Shown: piece by piece, positions 16,641 through 25,421 of the stretch
Numbering within the stretch: position 1 is the first letter of the stretch
Layout: each line of letters begins with the position of its first letter
From: Treponema sp.
GTDB lineage: Bacteria > Spirochaetota > Spirochaetia > Treponematales > Treponemataceae
DNA: 64,000 bases
Reading direction: 5' to 3'
Assembly: GCA_017935745.1 (NCBI GenBank)
Contig: JAGBGX010000012.1
Location: forward strand, 1 to 64,000
Made by a program: the position numbers and the translations under genes
Notes under the pieces: model-generated
The model's input: only the letters and a program-made list of their open reading frames with translations
What the model was told of the DNA's origin: nothing
The model's database searches: none

Positions 16641-16788
16641 GATAAAAACTGCTCAAATAGCGCAGTTTTTATCTGCCCAAAGTTCGCGTTGCGAACTTTT
16701 TTATCAATTGCAGCTTCTCACTGCGTTGCGAAGTTGCGTAAAAAGTCAAGAAGATTGTTGAAGCAATTTTCTTGACTTTTTATGGGAG
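16641..16788 (+). repeat. Four-hairpin leader element, copy 1
   Basis: Hairpins in order: H1 16641-16673 (12 bp, GATAAAAACTGC/GCAGTTTTTATC); H2 16679-16699 (9 bp, core AAGTTCGCGTTGCGAACTT, then T6); H3 16710-16737 (8 bp, GCAGCTTC/GAAGTTGC, loop TCACTGCGTTGC); H4 16739-16782 (14 bp, TAAAAAGTCAAGAA and its complement). GGGAG follows at 16784-16788, 6 nt before the dCMP deaminase ATG. The same layout recurs at 20719-20889 and 35901-36053. Confidence 0.85.
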
Positions 16789-16794
16789 ATTTTC

Positions 16795-17286
16795 ATGCCG
16801 GAGGAAAAGTACATCCGCCCTACATGGGATGAGTATTTTATGGAAGTGTCACGGGCTATTGCAAAGCGGGCCACGTGCGGCAGGGGCCGTTCCGGCTGCG
16901 TGATAGCAAAGGACAATCAGATTCTGGTGACAGGATATGTCGGCAGTCCGGCAGGGCTTCCTCACTGCGATGAGGCGGGGCACCTGATGCGGAAGATGAT
17001 CCATGCGGACGGCTCTGTTACCCAGCACTGTGTCAGGACTGTCCATGCCGAGCAGAATGCTATCTGTCAGGCTGCAAAGCGCGGCATTTCCATTGACGGA
17101 GCCACCGTATACTGCAAGATGACGCCGTGCCGGACATGCGCCATGCTCATAATCAACTGCGGAATAACGCGGGTTGTCTGTGAAAAGCATTATCATGACG
17201 AGGCGGACTCTCTCCAGATGTTCCGGGATGCCGGAATTGCAATTGAGCATCTGGAGGATTCCGTCCAGACATACGCTAATATGTGA
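16795..17286 (+). CDS. dCMP deaminase family protein (ComEB-like)
   Basis: 163 aa. It has the zinc-dependent cytidine/deoxycytidylate deaminase motifs: VHAEQNAI (catalytic Glu, zinc His) and TPCRTCAMLI (two zinc cysteines), plus the early GRSGCVIAKDNQILVTGYVGSPAGLPHC typical of dCMP deaminases. It converts dCMP to dUMP for dTTP synthesis. The start is set by GGGAG at 6 nt, immediately after hairpin H4 of the upstream element. Its 3' end overlaps the convergent GH31 gene by 11 bp, so the two transcripts must be antisense at their ends. Confidence 0.9.
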   Translation: MPEEKYIRPTWDEYFMEVSRAIAKRATCGRGRSGCVIAKDNQILVTGYVGSPAGLPHCDEAGHLMRKMIHADGSVTQHCVRTVHAEQNAICQAAKRGISIDGATVYCKMTPCRTCAMLIINCGITRVVCEKHYHDEADSLQMFRDAGIAIEHLEDSVQTYANM

Positions 17287-19270
17287 GCGTCCTGATATGT
17301 TCGTCCAGGCTGAATGATCTGCTTTCTCCGTCATCGTCATACAGCTCGTATGAGGAGCCGTGGCTGGCGAAATGCAGCAGCGTCAGCTTTCCGAAGTCCA
17401 CGTCTTCAACAGAGCCGGCTTTTTCTGCGAGAGGAACGAGGTGTCCTTTCCGTATGAAGAAGACGACTTCGTCCAGCGCGACAGAGATAAATGTGTGTCC
17501 GGCAGGCAGCACGGTTTCTTCTGCAAGGGCGCAGTCCCTGAACCTGACAAGCTTCATTTCCTCAGGAAGATAGACGTGCCGTCCGGCTGCGTTCTGCTCG
17601 TACACCGGGCAGATCATGATGCTTTCTCCAATCATAAGCTGATCTTCTGTCCGCCGCGCGTCTTCGTCATCAGGCCATAAAAATCCCAGCGGACGTGCGT
17701 ACATCGAGCCTTTCAAAGCTGCCTTCATGAATTCGCTGTACAGATACGGAAGAAGCCTGTAGCGCAGATTGAGAATGCCCGCGCATTTTTTCACGCTGCC
17801 GGTGAACTGGTACGGCTCCTGGCTGCGCGTTCCCATGGCGGAGTGGTTTCGCAGGAGCGGCATGAAGATTCCCAGCGCATACCACCGCAGCAGCAGGTCT
17901 TCCGTGGCGTTCTCTCCGAATCCGCCGATGTCAGCTCCTGTGAACAGGAAGCCGCACATATTCAGCGACGGAAGCATTTTCAGGTTCATAAGAAGATGCG
18001 CCCACTGGCTCTTGTTGTCGCACATCCAGATTCCGCCGTATCTGTGCGCGCCGATACAGGAAGCCCGTGAAAACAGCAGGACTCTTTTTTGCGGCGAAAG
18101 AGATGCAAATGCCTCGGCGGCTGCCCGTGTCATGCTTCCGCCGTACAGATTGTGGACAGAATAATGGCTCACCGTTTTTCCGCCTGTGTTGTGATAGAAG
18201 CTCTTGTAGTCATCCTGGCTGTTTGCAAGGCTCTTTACAATATCCTTGAGAGCGAAGTTTTCCTTCAGGCCTATGTCATCATTTTTCATTGCACAGATTT
18301 TTTCAAGGGATGATTTCAGGTTTTTCTCGGAATAGAAGAGGGCAGGCTCGTTCATGTCGTTCCAGAATCCTTCGATTCCAAGATCCAGAAGAATCTTGTA
18401 CTTGCTGCCGAACCATCTGCGTGCTTCAGGATTCAGGAAGTCAGGCAGGCAGCATTTTCCCGGCCACACACCGGCGGTGAAGTCGTTTCCTTTTTCATCC
18501 TTGCAGAAATATCCGTTGCGCTTTCCTTCTTCATACAGCTCAAATCCGTCTTCCGCCTTTACAGCTGCATCAATGATCGGAATGATGCGGATGCCGCTTT
18601 CCTTCAGTTCCTGCACGAGCTTTTTGAATTCGGGAAATGCTTCTTTGCTGACAGTGAAGTCCTTGTACTGCTCCATGTAGTCAATGTCAAGGTAAATCAT
18701 GTCGAGCGGAATTCCGCTGCTTCTGTATCCTTCGGCGACTTTCCGTATGTCGTCTTCGGTGCGGTAGCCCCATCTGGACTGCCCGATTCCAAATGCCCAT
18801 TTTGGCGGAATGTAGCTCTGCCCGATAAGGCTCCTGAATTCTTCTGCTATAGAATCCAACGTTGGGTTTTCTATCAGGTAAACATTGTATCCGTCGTTTT
18901 CAACTTCAATCTTCAGGCTTGAGAATTCTGTATATCCGATGTCAAATGTGATTTTTCCCGGAGTGTCAAAGAAAACTCCGAAGAGATGCGTTTTGCCTGA
19001 GACAATCAGAAAGTTGTGCGCGCCGTACAGTGAATGCTTGTTTTCGTCATGCTCGAATTCGTCCGTGCAGAAGCTTTCATACAGAAAGCCGCGCTTGTTT
19101 ATTCCGCGGACATTCTGCCCCAGTCCGTAGACAATATCGTCATCTTCCATTTTCAGCGAAAAGCAGTTTTGCTCCTGTGTGAAATACGGAAGCGCATGGT
19201 TGCACGGCTCGATTTTTTTGACGGCGGCCTCTGTTGCAAACGGAGCGCCGAATGTAAATCTCCTGATCAT
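17276..19270 (-). CDS. GH31 family alpha-glucosidase
   Basis: 664 aa, cytoplasmic (no signal peptide). The catalytic nucleophile is the Asp of GFWNDMNEP; the acid/base Asp lies in FTGADIGGF; PPKWAFGIGQSRWGY and YLDIDYM are further GH31 signatures. It likely releases glucose from maltodextrins or other alpha-glucosides. AGGAG sits 8 nt before the ATG. It follows the secreted amylase by 34 nt in the same direction, a sensible pair: amylase outside, glucosidase inside. Substrate specificity (alpha-1,4, alpha-1,6 or alpha-xyloside) cannot be read from the sequence. Confidence 0.92.
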   Translation of the reverse strand: MIRRFTFGAPFATEAAVKKIEPCNHALPYFTQEQNCFSLKMEDDDIVYGLGQNVRGINKRGFLYESFCTDEFEHDENKHSLYGAHNFLIVSGKTHLFGVFFDTPGKITFDIGYTEFSSLKIEVENDGYNVYLIENPTLDSIAEEFRSLIGQSYIPPKWAFGIGQSRWGYRTEDDIRKVAEGYRSSGIPLDMIYLDIDYMEQYKDFTVSKEAFPEFKKLVQELKESGIRIIPIIDAAVKAEDGFELYEEGKRNGYFCKDEKGNDFTAGVWPGKCCLPDFLNPEARRWFGSKYKILLDLGIEGFWNDMNEPALFYSEKNLKSSLEKICAMKNDDIGLKENFALKDIVKSLANSQDDYKSFYHNTGGKTVSHYSVHNLYGGSMTRAAAEAFASLSPQKRVLLFSRASCIGAHRYGGIWMCDNKSQWAHLLMNLKMLPSLNMCGFLFTGADIGGFGENATEDLLLRWYALGIFMPLLRNHSAMGTRSQEPYQFTGSVKKCAGILNLRYRLLPYLYSEFMKAALKGSMYARPLGFLWPDDEDARRTEDQLMIGESIMICPVYEQNAAGRHVYLPEEMKLVRFRDCALAEETVLPAGHTFISVALDEVVFFIRKGHLVPLAEKAGSVEDVDFGKLTLLHFASHGSSYELYDDDGESRSFSLDEHIRTLTY

Positions 19271-19304
19271 TTTTTTTCTCCTGAAAAGATTGCGGCGAAA
19301 TCAT

Positions 19305-20711
19305 TTAGTATAGTACGCAGATTTTTCTGCCCTTTATTTTTCCCTTGAGGACGAAATTTCTGCATGAGAATTTTGCTTTGCCCGCCCTGTCGGTGTATGT
19401 TCCGTTCGGCAGTCCGATGCTCACTTCAACCGGCTCCGTGCTGCTGTTCAGGTTGATTATGACGCAGCCTTTGTCTCCCCGCTTTACAATCAGCACGCCC
19501 GTGTTTGCTCCGTTCAGGAATTCTTCCGGCTGGCCTTCCATGGCTGTCCTGAATTTGTTTACGGCAGAAACTTCCGGGCTGAAGAATTCATCATTCCCCC
19601 TTTCGCCGATTTTTGACTCGCCGGGGAACTGGACGGACTCGCTTCCCTTGGGGCGGCTGAAGAACAGCGGCGTTCCGTTTTTTCTGGAAGCAATGACAGC
19701 CCATCCGGCGCGGAGCAGGAAATTTGAAAGGAACGCGGACTCGCCTTCGTTCGCATACGTGTCGTGGCTTTCAACCCATGTGACAACGTTCGGGCTTGCA
19801 GGATTCTGGAAGCCGCTGATTCCCTTTGCGCTGAGCTTGCCGTTTTTGAGCGCGCTGCGCAGGAGCTTGCCGTACTTGCTTGCAGTGACCGGGAACAGCT
19901 TTCCATAGGCATCTTCCCGGGAGGCTCCTTCCTGAAGCACTTCGCCGTATATGAACAGGTTCTGCGCGTTGTGCATCATCTGTCCGTTTACCGCCTTTTT
20001 CCCGGTGAAAACAAGCCAGAAATCATTTTCAAGCGACTCATCGTCCCTGGGATCATCGGGGAGGGCGATGTGCTTTGCTGTGTCGAACCTGAAGCCGCCG
20101 GCTCCGCAGCTGATCAGGTCGTTTATATAGTTCAAAAAGTATTCCTGAAAAAGAGGATTTTCTGTGTTGACGTCAGGCAGTCCGCCGAGCATTGCGCTGG
20201 TTACTTCCCGCCTGTTGCTGAAAGTTCTGATGTTGTGATCAGCATTCTTGTGATACAGTTTGTCCATTCCTCCGGCAGCACGTATAAATGCAGGCGAAAT
20301 TTCGTCCTTGTGGGTTGTTGTATGGTTCGGCACAACATCAACTATCACTGCGATTCCTCTTTTCCGTGCCGCATTGCACATGCTGATGAATTCTTCCCGC
20401 GTTCCGAGCTGGTAGTTTCCGATTTTCCAGTCTGTGGGCTGATAGTGATAGTACCATTTTCCCGTTGCGCCTTTTCCCATGATTTCAAGGCCGCCGCTGT
20501 CCCCCTCAAAGCACTCGTTTGCCGGGGAAGTCTGGATTGCGGTGAATCCGGCCTGCGCGATTGTGTCAAGATTGTCTTCGATTGTTTTAAAGGACCAGCA
20601 CCAGCAGTGAAGGATAGTTCCCTGCTGAACGGCCTTTTTGCCCTGTGCTCCTGCCAGAGACATTCCCGCAATGAAAATGGAAAGGCAGATCAGATGTTGT
20701 TTTACAGTCAT
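19305..20711 (-). CDS. Secreted GH13 alpha-amylase
   Basis: 468 aa with an N-terminal Sec signal (MTVKQHLICLSIFIAGMSLAGAQ). The four GH13 regions are present: DVVPNHTT; GGFRFDTAKH (nucleophile Asp); IYGEVLQ (acid Glu); WVESHDTY (third Asp). A C-terminal beta domain of about 80 residues follows. It cleaves internal alpha-1,4 bonds of starch or glycogen in the periplasm or medium. The start at 20711 follows AGGAG by 7 A residues; a longer frame adds 8 residues that overlap the H4 hairpin and is rejected. The whole four-hairpin element lies directly upstream. Confidence 0.92.
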   Translation of the reverse strand: MTVKQHLICLSIFIAGMSLAGAQGKKAVQQGTILHCWCWSFKTIEDNLDTIAQAGFTAIQTSPANECFEGDSGGLEIMGKGATGKWYYHYQPTDWKIGNYQLGTREEFISMCNAARKRGIAVIVDVVPNHTTTHKDEISPAFIRAAGGMDKLYHKNADHNIRTFSNRREVTSAMLGGLPDVNTENPLFQEYFLNYINDLISCGAGGFRFDTAKHIALPDDPRDDESLENDFWLVFTGKKAVNGQMMHNAQNLFIYGEVLQEGASREDAYGKLFPVTASKYGKLLRSALKNGKLSAKGISGFQNPASPNVVTWVESHDTYANEGESAFLSNFLLRAGWAVIASRKNGTPLFFSRPKGSESVQFPGESKIGERGNDEFFSPEVSAVNKFRTAMEGQPEEFLNGANTGVLIVKRGDKGCVIINLNSSTEPVEVSIGLPNGTYTDRAGKAKFSCRNFVLKGKIKGRKICVLY

Positions 20712-20718
20712 TTTTTTT

Positions 20719-20889
20719 CTCCTATAAAAAATCAATGAGAAAAGACGGAAGTAAAACTTCCTTAGCCAATTTTCTCATTGATTTTTTATGCAACTTCGTA
20801 ACGCAGTAAGAAGTTGCAGTGGATATGCAAGTTCGCAACGCGAACTTGTGAATAAAAACTCTGTCTTTATTTCAGGCAGAGTTTTTATT
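20719..20889 (-). repeat. Four-hairpin leader element, copy 2
   Basis: Minus-strand order: H1 20851-20889 (13 bp, AATAAAAACTCTG arms); H2 20828-20848 (9 bp, same AAGTTCGCGTTGCGAACTT core); H3 20790-20817 (8 bp, GCAACTTC/GAAGTTGC, loop TTACTGCGTTAC); H4 20724-20789 (20-bp outer stem with an inner GGAAG/CTTCC hairpin). AGGAG (20719-20723) follows and serves the amylase gene. A second AGGAGG lies just before H1. Confidence 0.85.
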
Positions 20890-20936
20890 CCACCTCCTGT
20901 TATGAAGCTGTGATTTATAGCCGGCTGAAGCGGAAT

Positions 20937-22289
20937 TCAGCCGGTTTTTGCAAGGTTATGCATCCATTTTTTGCTTTTCACCCGGCACAGCCCGAGCACA
21001 AGCCTGACAGCCTCTTCAAGCGAAAGCAGTGCATAGACGTATGTGACTTCAAGCCTCAGCACTGCGGCTCCAAGCAGTCCGAGCGGAATTCCGATTCCCC
21101 ATGTTCCCAGGACATCCAGGAACAGCGTGTACTTTGTTTTGCCGCCGCTGCGCAGGATTCCGCTTCCGATGACCATATTGCATACTTTGATCCACAGGTA
21201 GCATGCAAAAATCCGCAGAAGCTGCCTTCCGTATGTTCCTGTCCTTTCTTCAACTTTGTAAAGACCGATGTAGATGGGAGCGAGCGCCCAGAGCATAGCT
21301 GCCATGACAAGGCAGAGCGCAATGCTTATGCTGATGAATTTGTACGAAAGCCGGTATGCCTCGCTGAATTTTCCCGCGCCCAGCGTGTTTCCCAGAAGAA
21401 TGCCGGTTGCGGCGGAAAGCCCCGAAAAGAATCCGACAGACAGGCCCTGGACAGGAAACGTCAGCGTCATTGCGGCAAGCTGCTCTGTTCCCATCTGGCC
21501 GTACAGCGCAGTGTATCCTGCGTCTCCGAGCGCCCAGACAAGCTCATTTGCCACGGCAGGAAGAGCCGCAAGGTAAAACAGCTTTGAAAACGGAATTTCA
21601 TTTCTGCATGAAACCGCGCTCCGTATGCTTGCAGGATGATTTTTTTTCTGCATGAAGACAGCAAGAATCACGCATTCAGACAGCCGCGCGATTACGGTCG
21701 CCATGGCCGCTCCGTCTGTTCCCAACGCAGGAAAACCGCACAGCCCGAAAATCAGCAGCGCATTCAGCACTGTGTTAACTGCGACTGAAATAAATCCCGT
21801 GACAAGAGGAATCTTTGTGTGTCCTGTTGCCCGCAGCAGGGCAGAGCAGCTCACAGTCACCATAAGCGGAAGATAGCCCGCCGAATTTATCTGAAGGTAT
21901 GATTTTCCGATGGAAATGACTTCCGCGTCCCGTGTAAAAACAGAAAGCAGAAGCCCGGGAAAAAGTGCGGAAAGCATGAGGAACGGAACTGTTATTGCGA
22001 GGGAGAGCGCCAGAGCCGCCCTCATCACATGCGCGTGCCGCTCGAATTCCTTTGCGCCTTCATACTGGGAGGCAAAGATAGATGCTGCCGCAGCAATTCC
22101 TCCAAGGCCGTACAGCATGATAAAGCAGGGGCGTCCGCCAAGGCTTACCGCAGCGACTGAAACAGAACCGAGCTGCCCGATCATAATCTGGTCAATCATC
22201 CCGAGCACTGACTGAATCAGGCTTTGCATTGAGATAGGAAGCGCAATGGAAACCAGACTTCGTGCAAATTCTTTTTTTTCTTGATTCAT
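20937..22289 (-). CDS. MATE family multidrug/sodium antiporter
   Basis: 450 aa, 12 membrane segments in two homologous halves (SIALPISMQSLIQSVLGMIDQIMIGQLG and FYLAALPAVANELVWALGDAGYTALYGQMG both start a half). MATE proteins export cationic drugs or metabolites in exchange for Na+ or H+. The ATG at 22289 has AAGGG 9 nt upstream; the longest frame adds 17 residues that reach back into the promoter. A CCGGCTGAA/TTCAGCCGG hairpin overlaps the stop. The gene has its own strong promoter and an AT-rich upstream region with repeated AATACT/AGTATT motifs. Confidence 0.9.
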   Translation of the reverse strand: MNQEKKEFARSLVSIALPISMQSLIQSVLGMIDQIMIGQLGSVSVAAVSLGGRPCFIMLYGLGGIAAAASIFASQYEGAKEFERHAHVMRAALALSLAITVPFLMLSALFPGLLLSVFTRDAEVISIGKSYLQINSAGYLPLMVTVSCSALLRATGHTKIPLVTGFISVAVNTVLNALLIFGLCGFPALGTDGAAMATVIARLSECVILAVFMQKKNHPASIRSAVSCRNEIPFSKLFYLAALPAVANELVWALGDAGYTALYGQMGTEQLAAMTLTFPVQGLSVGFFSGLSAATGILLGNTLGAGKFSEAYRLSYKFISISIALCLVMAAMLWALAPIYIGLYKVEERTGTYGRQLLRIFACYLWIKVCNMVIGSGILRSGGKTKYTLFLDVLGTWGIGIPLGLLGAAVLRLEVTYVYALLSLEEAVRLVLGLCRVKSKKWMHNLAKTG

Positions 22290-22311
22290 AGGCATTTTCC
22301 CTTGTGCCTTA

Positions 22312-22340
22312 AAAATACCGCTTGCCGCACAGCTTGTCAA
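22312..22340 (-). promoter_or_regulatory. Sigma-70 promoter of the MATE gene
   Basis: Minus-strand TTGACA (22335-22340), 17-nt spacer, TATTTT (22312-22317). Upstream (22345-22430) is very AT-rich, with alternating AATACT and AGTATT half-sites that could bind a repressor. Confidence 0.7.
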
Positions 22341-22501
22341 GAAAAAGATAATACTATTTTATAAAGTGAGATAATGAAGTATTTTTTTGATTTAAAATAA
22401 TACTTTTGTTTTATTTTTTTTGAAGTTATGCGTTCTGGACTTATTGTCAGCCTGCGCATTCCAAGGCGGCCTGCCGCCGGAGCATGTCCAGCGGCAGATT
22501 C

Positions 22502-23035
22502 CTAGTACTTTTTGTCAGCGTAGCCTATCCAGCCTTCGTTTTCAATCAGAGCCTTTTCAAATCCTTCAAGCTTGAACGGATAGCTTTTTGAAAGGGAGCC
22601 TGCAATCAGCTTGACTTTCCATGTTCCGTCTTCCTTCTGCTCGATCTTGCATTCGGTGTCCTTGTCGGCAAACATGCGGAACATATCTTCCACATCCTTT
22701 TTGCTCATGTCAAGGGCAAGCAGCCCGCAGTTGTACATGTTCTGGCGGAAAATCCGGGCGAAATTCACCGCGATGACGCAGTAGATTCCGTTTGCCTCAA
22801 GCGCCCACGGAGCATGCTCACGGCTTGAGCCGCATCCGAAATTTTCCCGCGTGATGATTACCTTTTTGCCGGAGATGTCAGTCTTCGGGTTAAAGCCGTC
22901 AAGCTTTAAGTCCTCAAGAAGATACGGCTGAAGCGCCTGCTTTGTGTTTTCTGTCAGGTACTTTGCAGGAATTATTTCGTCAGTATTGATATCTGAGCGA
23001 TCCAAGAAAAGAACTTGTCCACCGAACTGTTTCAT
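22502..23035 (-). CDS. leuD: 3-isopropylmalate dehydratase small subunit (LeuD/HacB type)
   Basis: 177 aa, the compact swivel-domain subunit. It has DRSDINTDEIIPAKYL near the start and NFGCGSSREHAPWAL, the substrate-binding loop. With LeuC it interconverts 2- and 3-isopropylmalate in leucine synthesis; related pairs act as homoaconitase or citraconate hydratase, so specificity is not certain. It is 24 nt downstream of leuC, with GAGGA before the ATG. No leuA or leuB is in the window. A GGCGGC/GCCGCC hairpin lies after the stop. Confidence 0.88.
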   Translation of the reverse strand: MKQFGGQVLFLDRSDINTDEIIPAKYLTENTKQALQPYLLEDLKLDGFNPKTDISGKKVIITRENFGCGSSREHAPWALEANGIYCVIAVNFARIFRQNMYNCGLLALDMSKKDVEDMFRMFADKDTECKIEQKEDGTWKVKLIAGSLSKSYPFKLEGFEKALIENEGWIGYADKKY

Positions 23036-23059
23036 TGCATTCCTCTTTCTCTATTATTT

Positions 23060-24346
23060 TCAGCCTTTGAAAAAGCATGAATTCTCTATTGTTCCGGCAA
23101 TGGCTGTTGCCGCCGCTGTGGCCGGGCTCATCAGGTGAACCATTCCGCCTTTTCCCATCCGGCCGTTGAAATTCCGGTTTGTTGTTGAAGCGCAGACTTC
23201 GCCTTCCGCGAGGACTCCGTTGCTCATTCCGAGGCAGGCTCCGCATGTCGGGTTTGTCACACAGAATCCGGCATCCATGAAGATGGCGATAAGCCCTTCT
23301 TCCAGCGCCGTCCTGTACACAAGCGGAGTCGCCGGACTGACAATTCCCCGCACGCCGTCTGCGATTCTGTGTCCCTTCAGAACTGCCGCGGCAACCCTCA
23401 GATCGCTTATCCGCCCGTTTGTGCAAGAGCCGATATAAACCTGATCCACCTTCGTTCCTTTCATTTCAGAAACGTTCTTTATCTGGTCCGGCTTGTATCC
23501 GACAGTGCACACAGGCTCAAGCCCTGACAGGTCGAATTCGCTCACTTTTTCATAGTCCGCGTCTTCATCGTCAGCCCATGTGCGGTATTCCCTGAGGGCG
23601 TCTTCCTTTGAGGCAAATTCGTCCTTGATAAACGGCCACAGGTATTCCACTGTCGTCATGTCGGGCAGGCAGATTCCGCTTGTGGCGCCGGCTTCGACTG
23701 CCATGTTGCACAGCGTCATCCGCTCCTCCATGCTCATGCGGTCCACGACCGGTCCGGTGAATTCGATGACGCAGTTTGTTGCCCCGTTCACTCCGATCTG
23801 CCCTATCAGGAACAGGATAACGTCCTTCGCGTAGACGCCTTCCCTGAGCGTTCCGTTCAGCACGAATTTCAGTGTCTTCGGCTCGCGGAACGAGCAGACA
23901 CCCTTCAGGATGCCGACTTCGAGATCTGTTGTGCCTACTCCCGCCGCAAAGGCTCCGAATGCTCCGTGCGTGCATGTGTGGCTGTCGCCCATTACAACGG
24001 TGAATCCCGGGCGGACAAATCCTTTCTCAGGAAAAAGCGCATGGCAGACGCCGTTTGCCCCGATGTCAAAGAAATCCTTTATGCCGTTGCGCTTTGCCCA
24101 GCTGCGCAGAATTTTTTCCTGCATTGCGCACTTGCTGTCTTTTGCCGGCGTGACATGATCGATGACAGCCTTGATTTTTGTACTGTCAAAAACCCTGTCC
24201 CTGTTGCGGTCAGCAAGATCTGTTATTGCAATCGGAGTTGTGATTTCATGACAGAACACCCGGTCCAGCCTGAGGATGCTTGTCCCTTCAAACGGAGAGT
24301 CTACGAGATGAGACTCGAATATTTTTTGCGCAATTGTCTTTCCCAT
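23060..24346 (-). CDS. leuC: 3-isopropylmalate dehydratase large subunit (LeuC/HacA type)
   Basis: 428 aa, the shorter LeuC subfamily (about 420 aa) rather than the 466-aa enterobacterial form. The iron-sulfur cysteines are in YIGSCTNGR and in NPTCGACLG; GDSHTCTHGAFGAFAAGVGTTD is the aconitase-family substrate segment. It binds a [4Fe-4S] cluster and acts with LeuD. Shine-Dalgarno GAGG. A good promoter lies 38 nt upstream; the leader is too short for a leucine attenuator peptide. Confidence 0.9.
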   Translation of the reverse strand: MGKTIAQKIFESHLVDSPFEGTSILRLDRVFCHEITTPIAITDLADRNRDRVFDSTKIKAVIDHVTPAKDSKCAMQEKILRSWAKRNGIKDFFDIGANGVCHALFPEKGFVRPGFTVVMGDSHTCTHGAFGAFAAGVGTTDLEVGILKGVCSFREPKTLKFVLNGTLREGVYAKDVILFLIGQIGVNGATNCVIEFTGPVVDRMSMEERMTLCNMAVEAGATSGICLPDMTTVEYLWPFIKDEFASKEDALREYRTWADDEDADYEKVSEFDLSGLEPVCTVGYKPDQIKNVSEMKGTKVDQVYIGSCTNGRISDLRVAAAVLKGHRIADGVRGIVSPATPLVYRTALEEGLIAIFMDAGFCVTNPTCGACLGMSNGVLAEGEVCASTTNRNFNGRMGKGGMVHLMSPATAAATAIAGTIENSCFFKG

Positions 24347-24383
24347 GAATAGTACCTCGCTACAGAAACTTAAATATAGTTAA

Positions 24384-24412
24384 AGTTTATGCAGTAATAC
24401 TGAAAATGTCAA
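24384..24412 (-). promoter_or_regulatory. Sigma-70 promoter of leuCD
   Basis: Minus-strand TTGACA (24407-24412), 17-nt spacer, TAAACT (24384-24389). Leader about 30 nt, with no stem-loop seen. Confidence 0.65.
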
Positions 24413-24470
24413 TAGCCAAAGTCCTGTTTTGCAGCAGACTGTGCTTTTGGTGCATGGCTGTCTGCCGCCG

Positions 24471-25415
24471 TCAGGAAACGACATTCTTCGGCTTTCCCTG
24501 CAGAAAGCAGCGCAAGTTGTCTGCGACTGTGTCCAGCAGCCGCTGCCGCGTTTCTGTTGCGGCCCAGGCGATATGCGGAGTGATAAGGCAGTTCCGTGCG
24601 CCGAGCAGCGGATTGTCCTTTTTCATCGGCTCTTCGCTTACAACATCAGCGGCATACCCGGCGATTCTTCCCGCATCAAGGAATTCCCGCACATCGCTTT
24701 CATTCACCAGCGGGCCTCTCGCGGTGTTTATCAGGAAAGCTGTCTTTTTCATCAGCGAAAGAGTGGTTCTGTTTACAACGTTCCTTGTTTTTTCTGTCAG
24801 GGGCGCATGAAGTGAAATGAAGTCCGACTCGTTGAACAGCGTTGAAATATCGACCGGGCTCCTGATTTCAGGCTTTGGCGTTCTTGTGCAGACAATGACA
24901 TTCATTCCGTAGGCCTGTGCAATCTGCGCGACCCGCGAGCCGATGCTTCCGTAGCCGAAAATTCCGAGCGTTTTTCCTTCCAGCTCGATAAGCGGAGCTT
25001 TCCAGTAGCAGAAGTCGGGGCTTTGAGTCCATTCTCCCGCCATCACGCTGTCAGAATGAAGCTTTGTGTGGCAGGCGAATTCGCTGATAAAGGCAAACAC
25101 AAGCTGCGCGACTCCCGCCGTGCTGTACTGAGGAACATTCGTGACTGTCACGTTATGATGTCTGCACGCTTCAATGTCAATTACATTGTATCCTGTCGCC
25201 TGAACTCCGATATAGGCCAGACTGGGGCATTTTTCCAGGACAGCTTCAGTTATATTCACTTTATTTAAAAGCACTGCCTCGCTTGAGCCGATCCGTTCAG
25301 CTGTGTCCTGCGCTTCTGTGCGCGGAAAGACAGTCAGCTGCCCGAGCTTTTCAAGGGGTGCCCACGAAAGATCTCCCGGATTCAGCGCGTTTCCGTCTAG
25401 AACCGTGATTCTCAT
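24471..25415 (-). CDS. D-isomer-specific 2-hydroxyacid dehydrogenase (glycerate dehydrogenase-like)
   Basis: 314 aa. It has the NAD-binding GYGSIGSRVAQIA, INTARGPLV (substrate Arg), a catalytic Glu near VVSEEP and the catalytic His in LITPHIAWA. Closest by memory to hydroxypyruvate reductase/glycerate dehydrogenase, which reduces hydroxypyruvate to D-glycerate. It begins 6 nt after the small HMA-like gene and has a poor ribosome-binding site of its own, suggesting translational coupling. The pairing with an HMA-fold protein is unexplained. Confidence 0.85.
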   Translation of the reverse strand: MRITVLDGNALNPGDLSWAPLEKLGQLTVFPRTEAQDTAERIGSSEAVLLNKVNITEAVLEKCPSLAYIGVQATGYNVIDIEACRHHNVTVTNVPQYSTAGVAQLVFAFISEFACHTKLHSDSVMAGEWTQSPDFCYWKAPLIELEGKTLGIFGYGSIGSRVAQIAQAYGMNVIVCTRTPKPEIRSPVDISTLFNESDFISLHAPLTEKTRNVVNRTTLSLMKKTAFLINTARGPLVNESDVREFLDAGRIAGYAADVVSEEPMKKDNPLLGARNCLITPHIAWAATETRQRLLDTVADNLRCFLQGKPKNVVS

Positions 25416-25421
25416 AGGATG

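Noticed and set aside
16641..16788. Four-hairpin element as a simple set of transcription terminators
   Set aside because: The identical H2 core, conserved H3 loop with compensatory stem changes and fixed distance to the start codon in three copies go beyond ordinary terminators, although H1 or H4 may still terminate transcription.
19764..20738. 324-codon frame antisense to the amylase
   Set aside because: Shadow frame; it reads through the leader hairpin of the amylase gene.
24347..24420. Leucine leader peptide before leuCD
   Set aside because: The leader is about 30 nt with no open frame rich in Leu codons.
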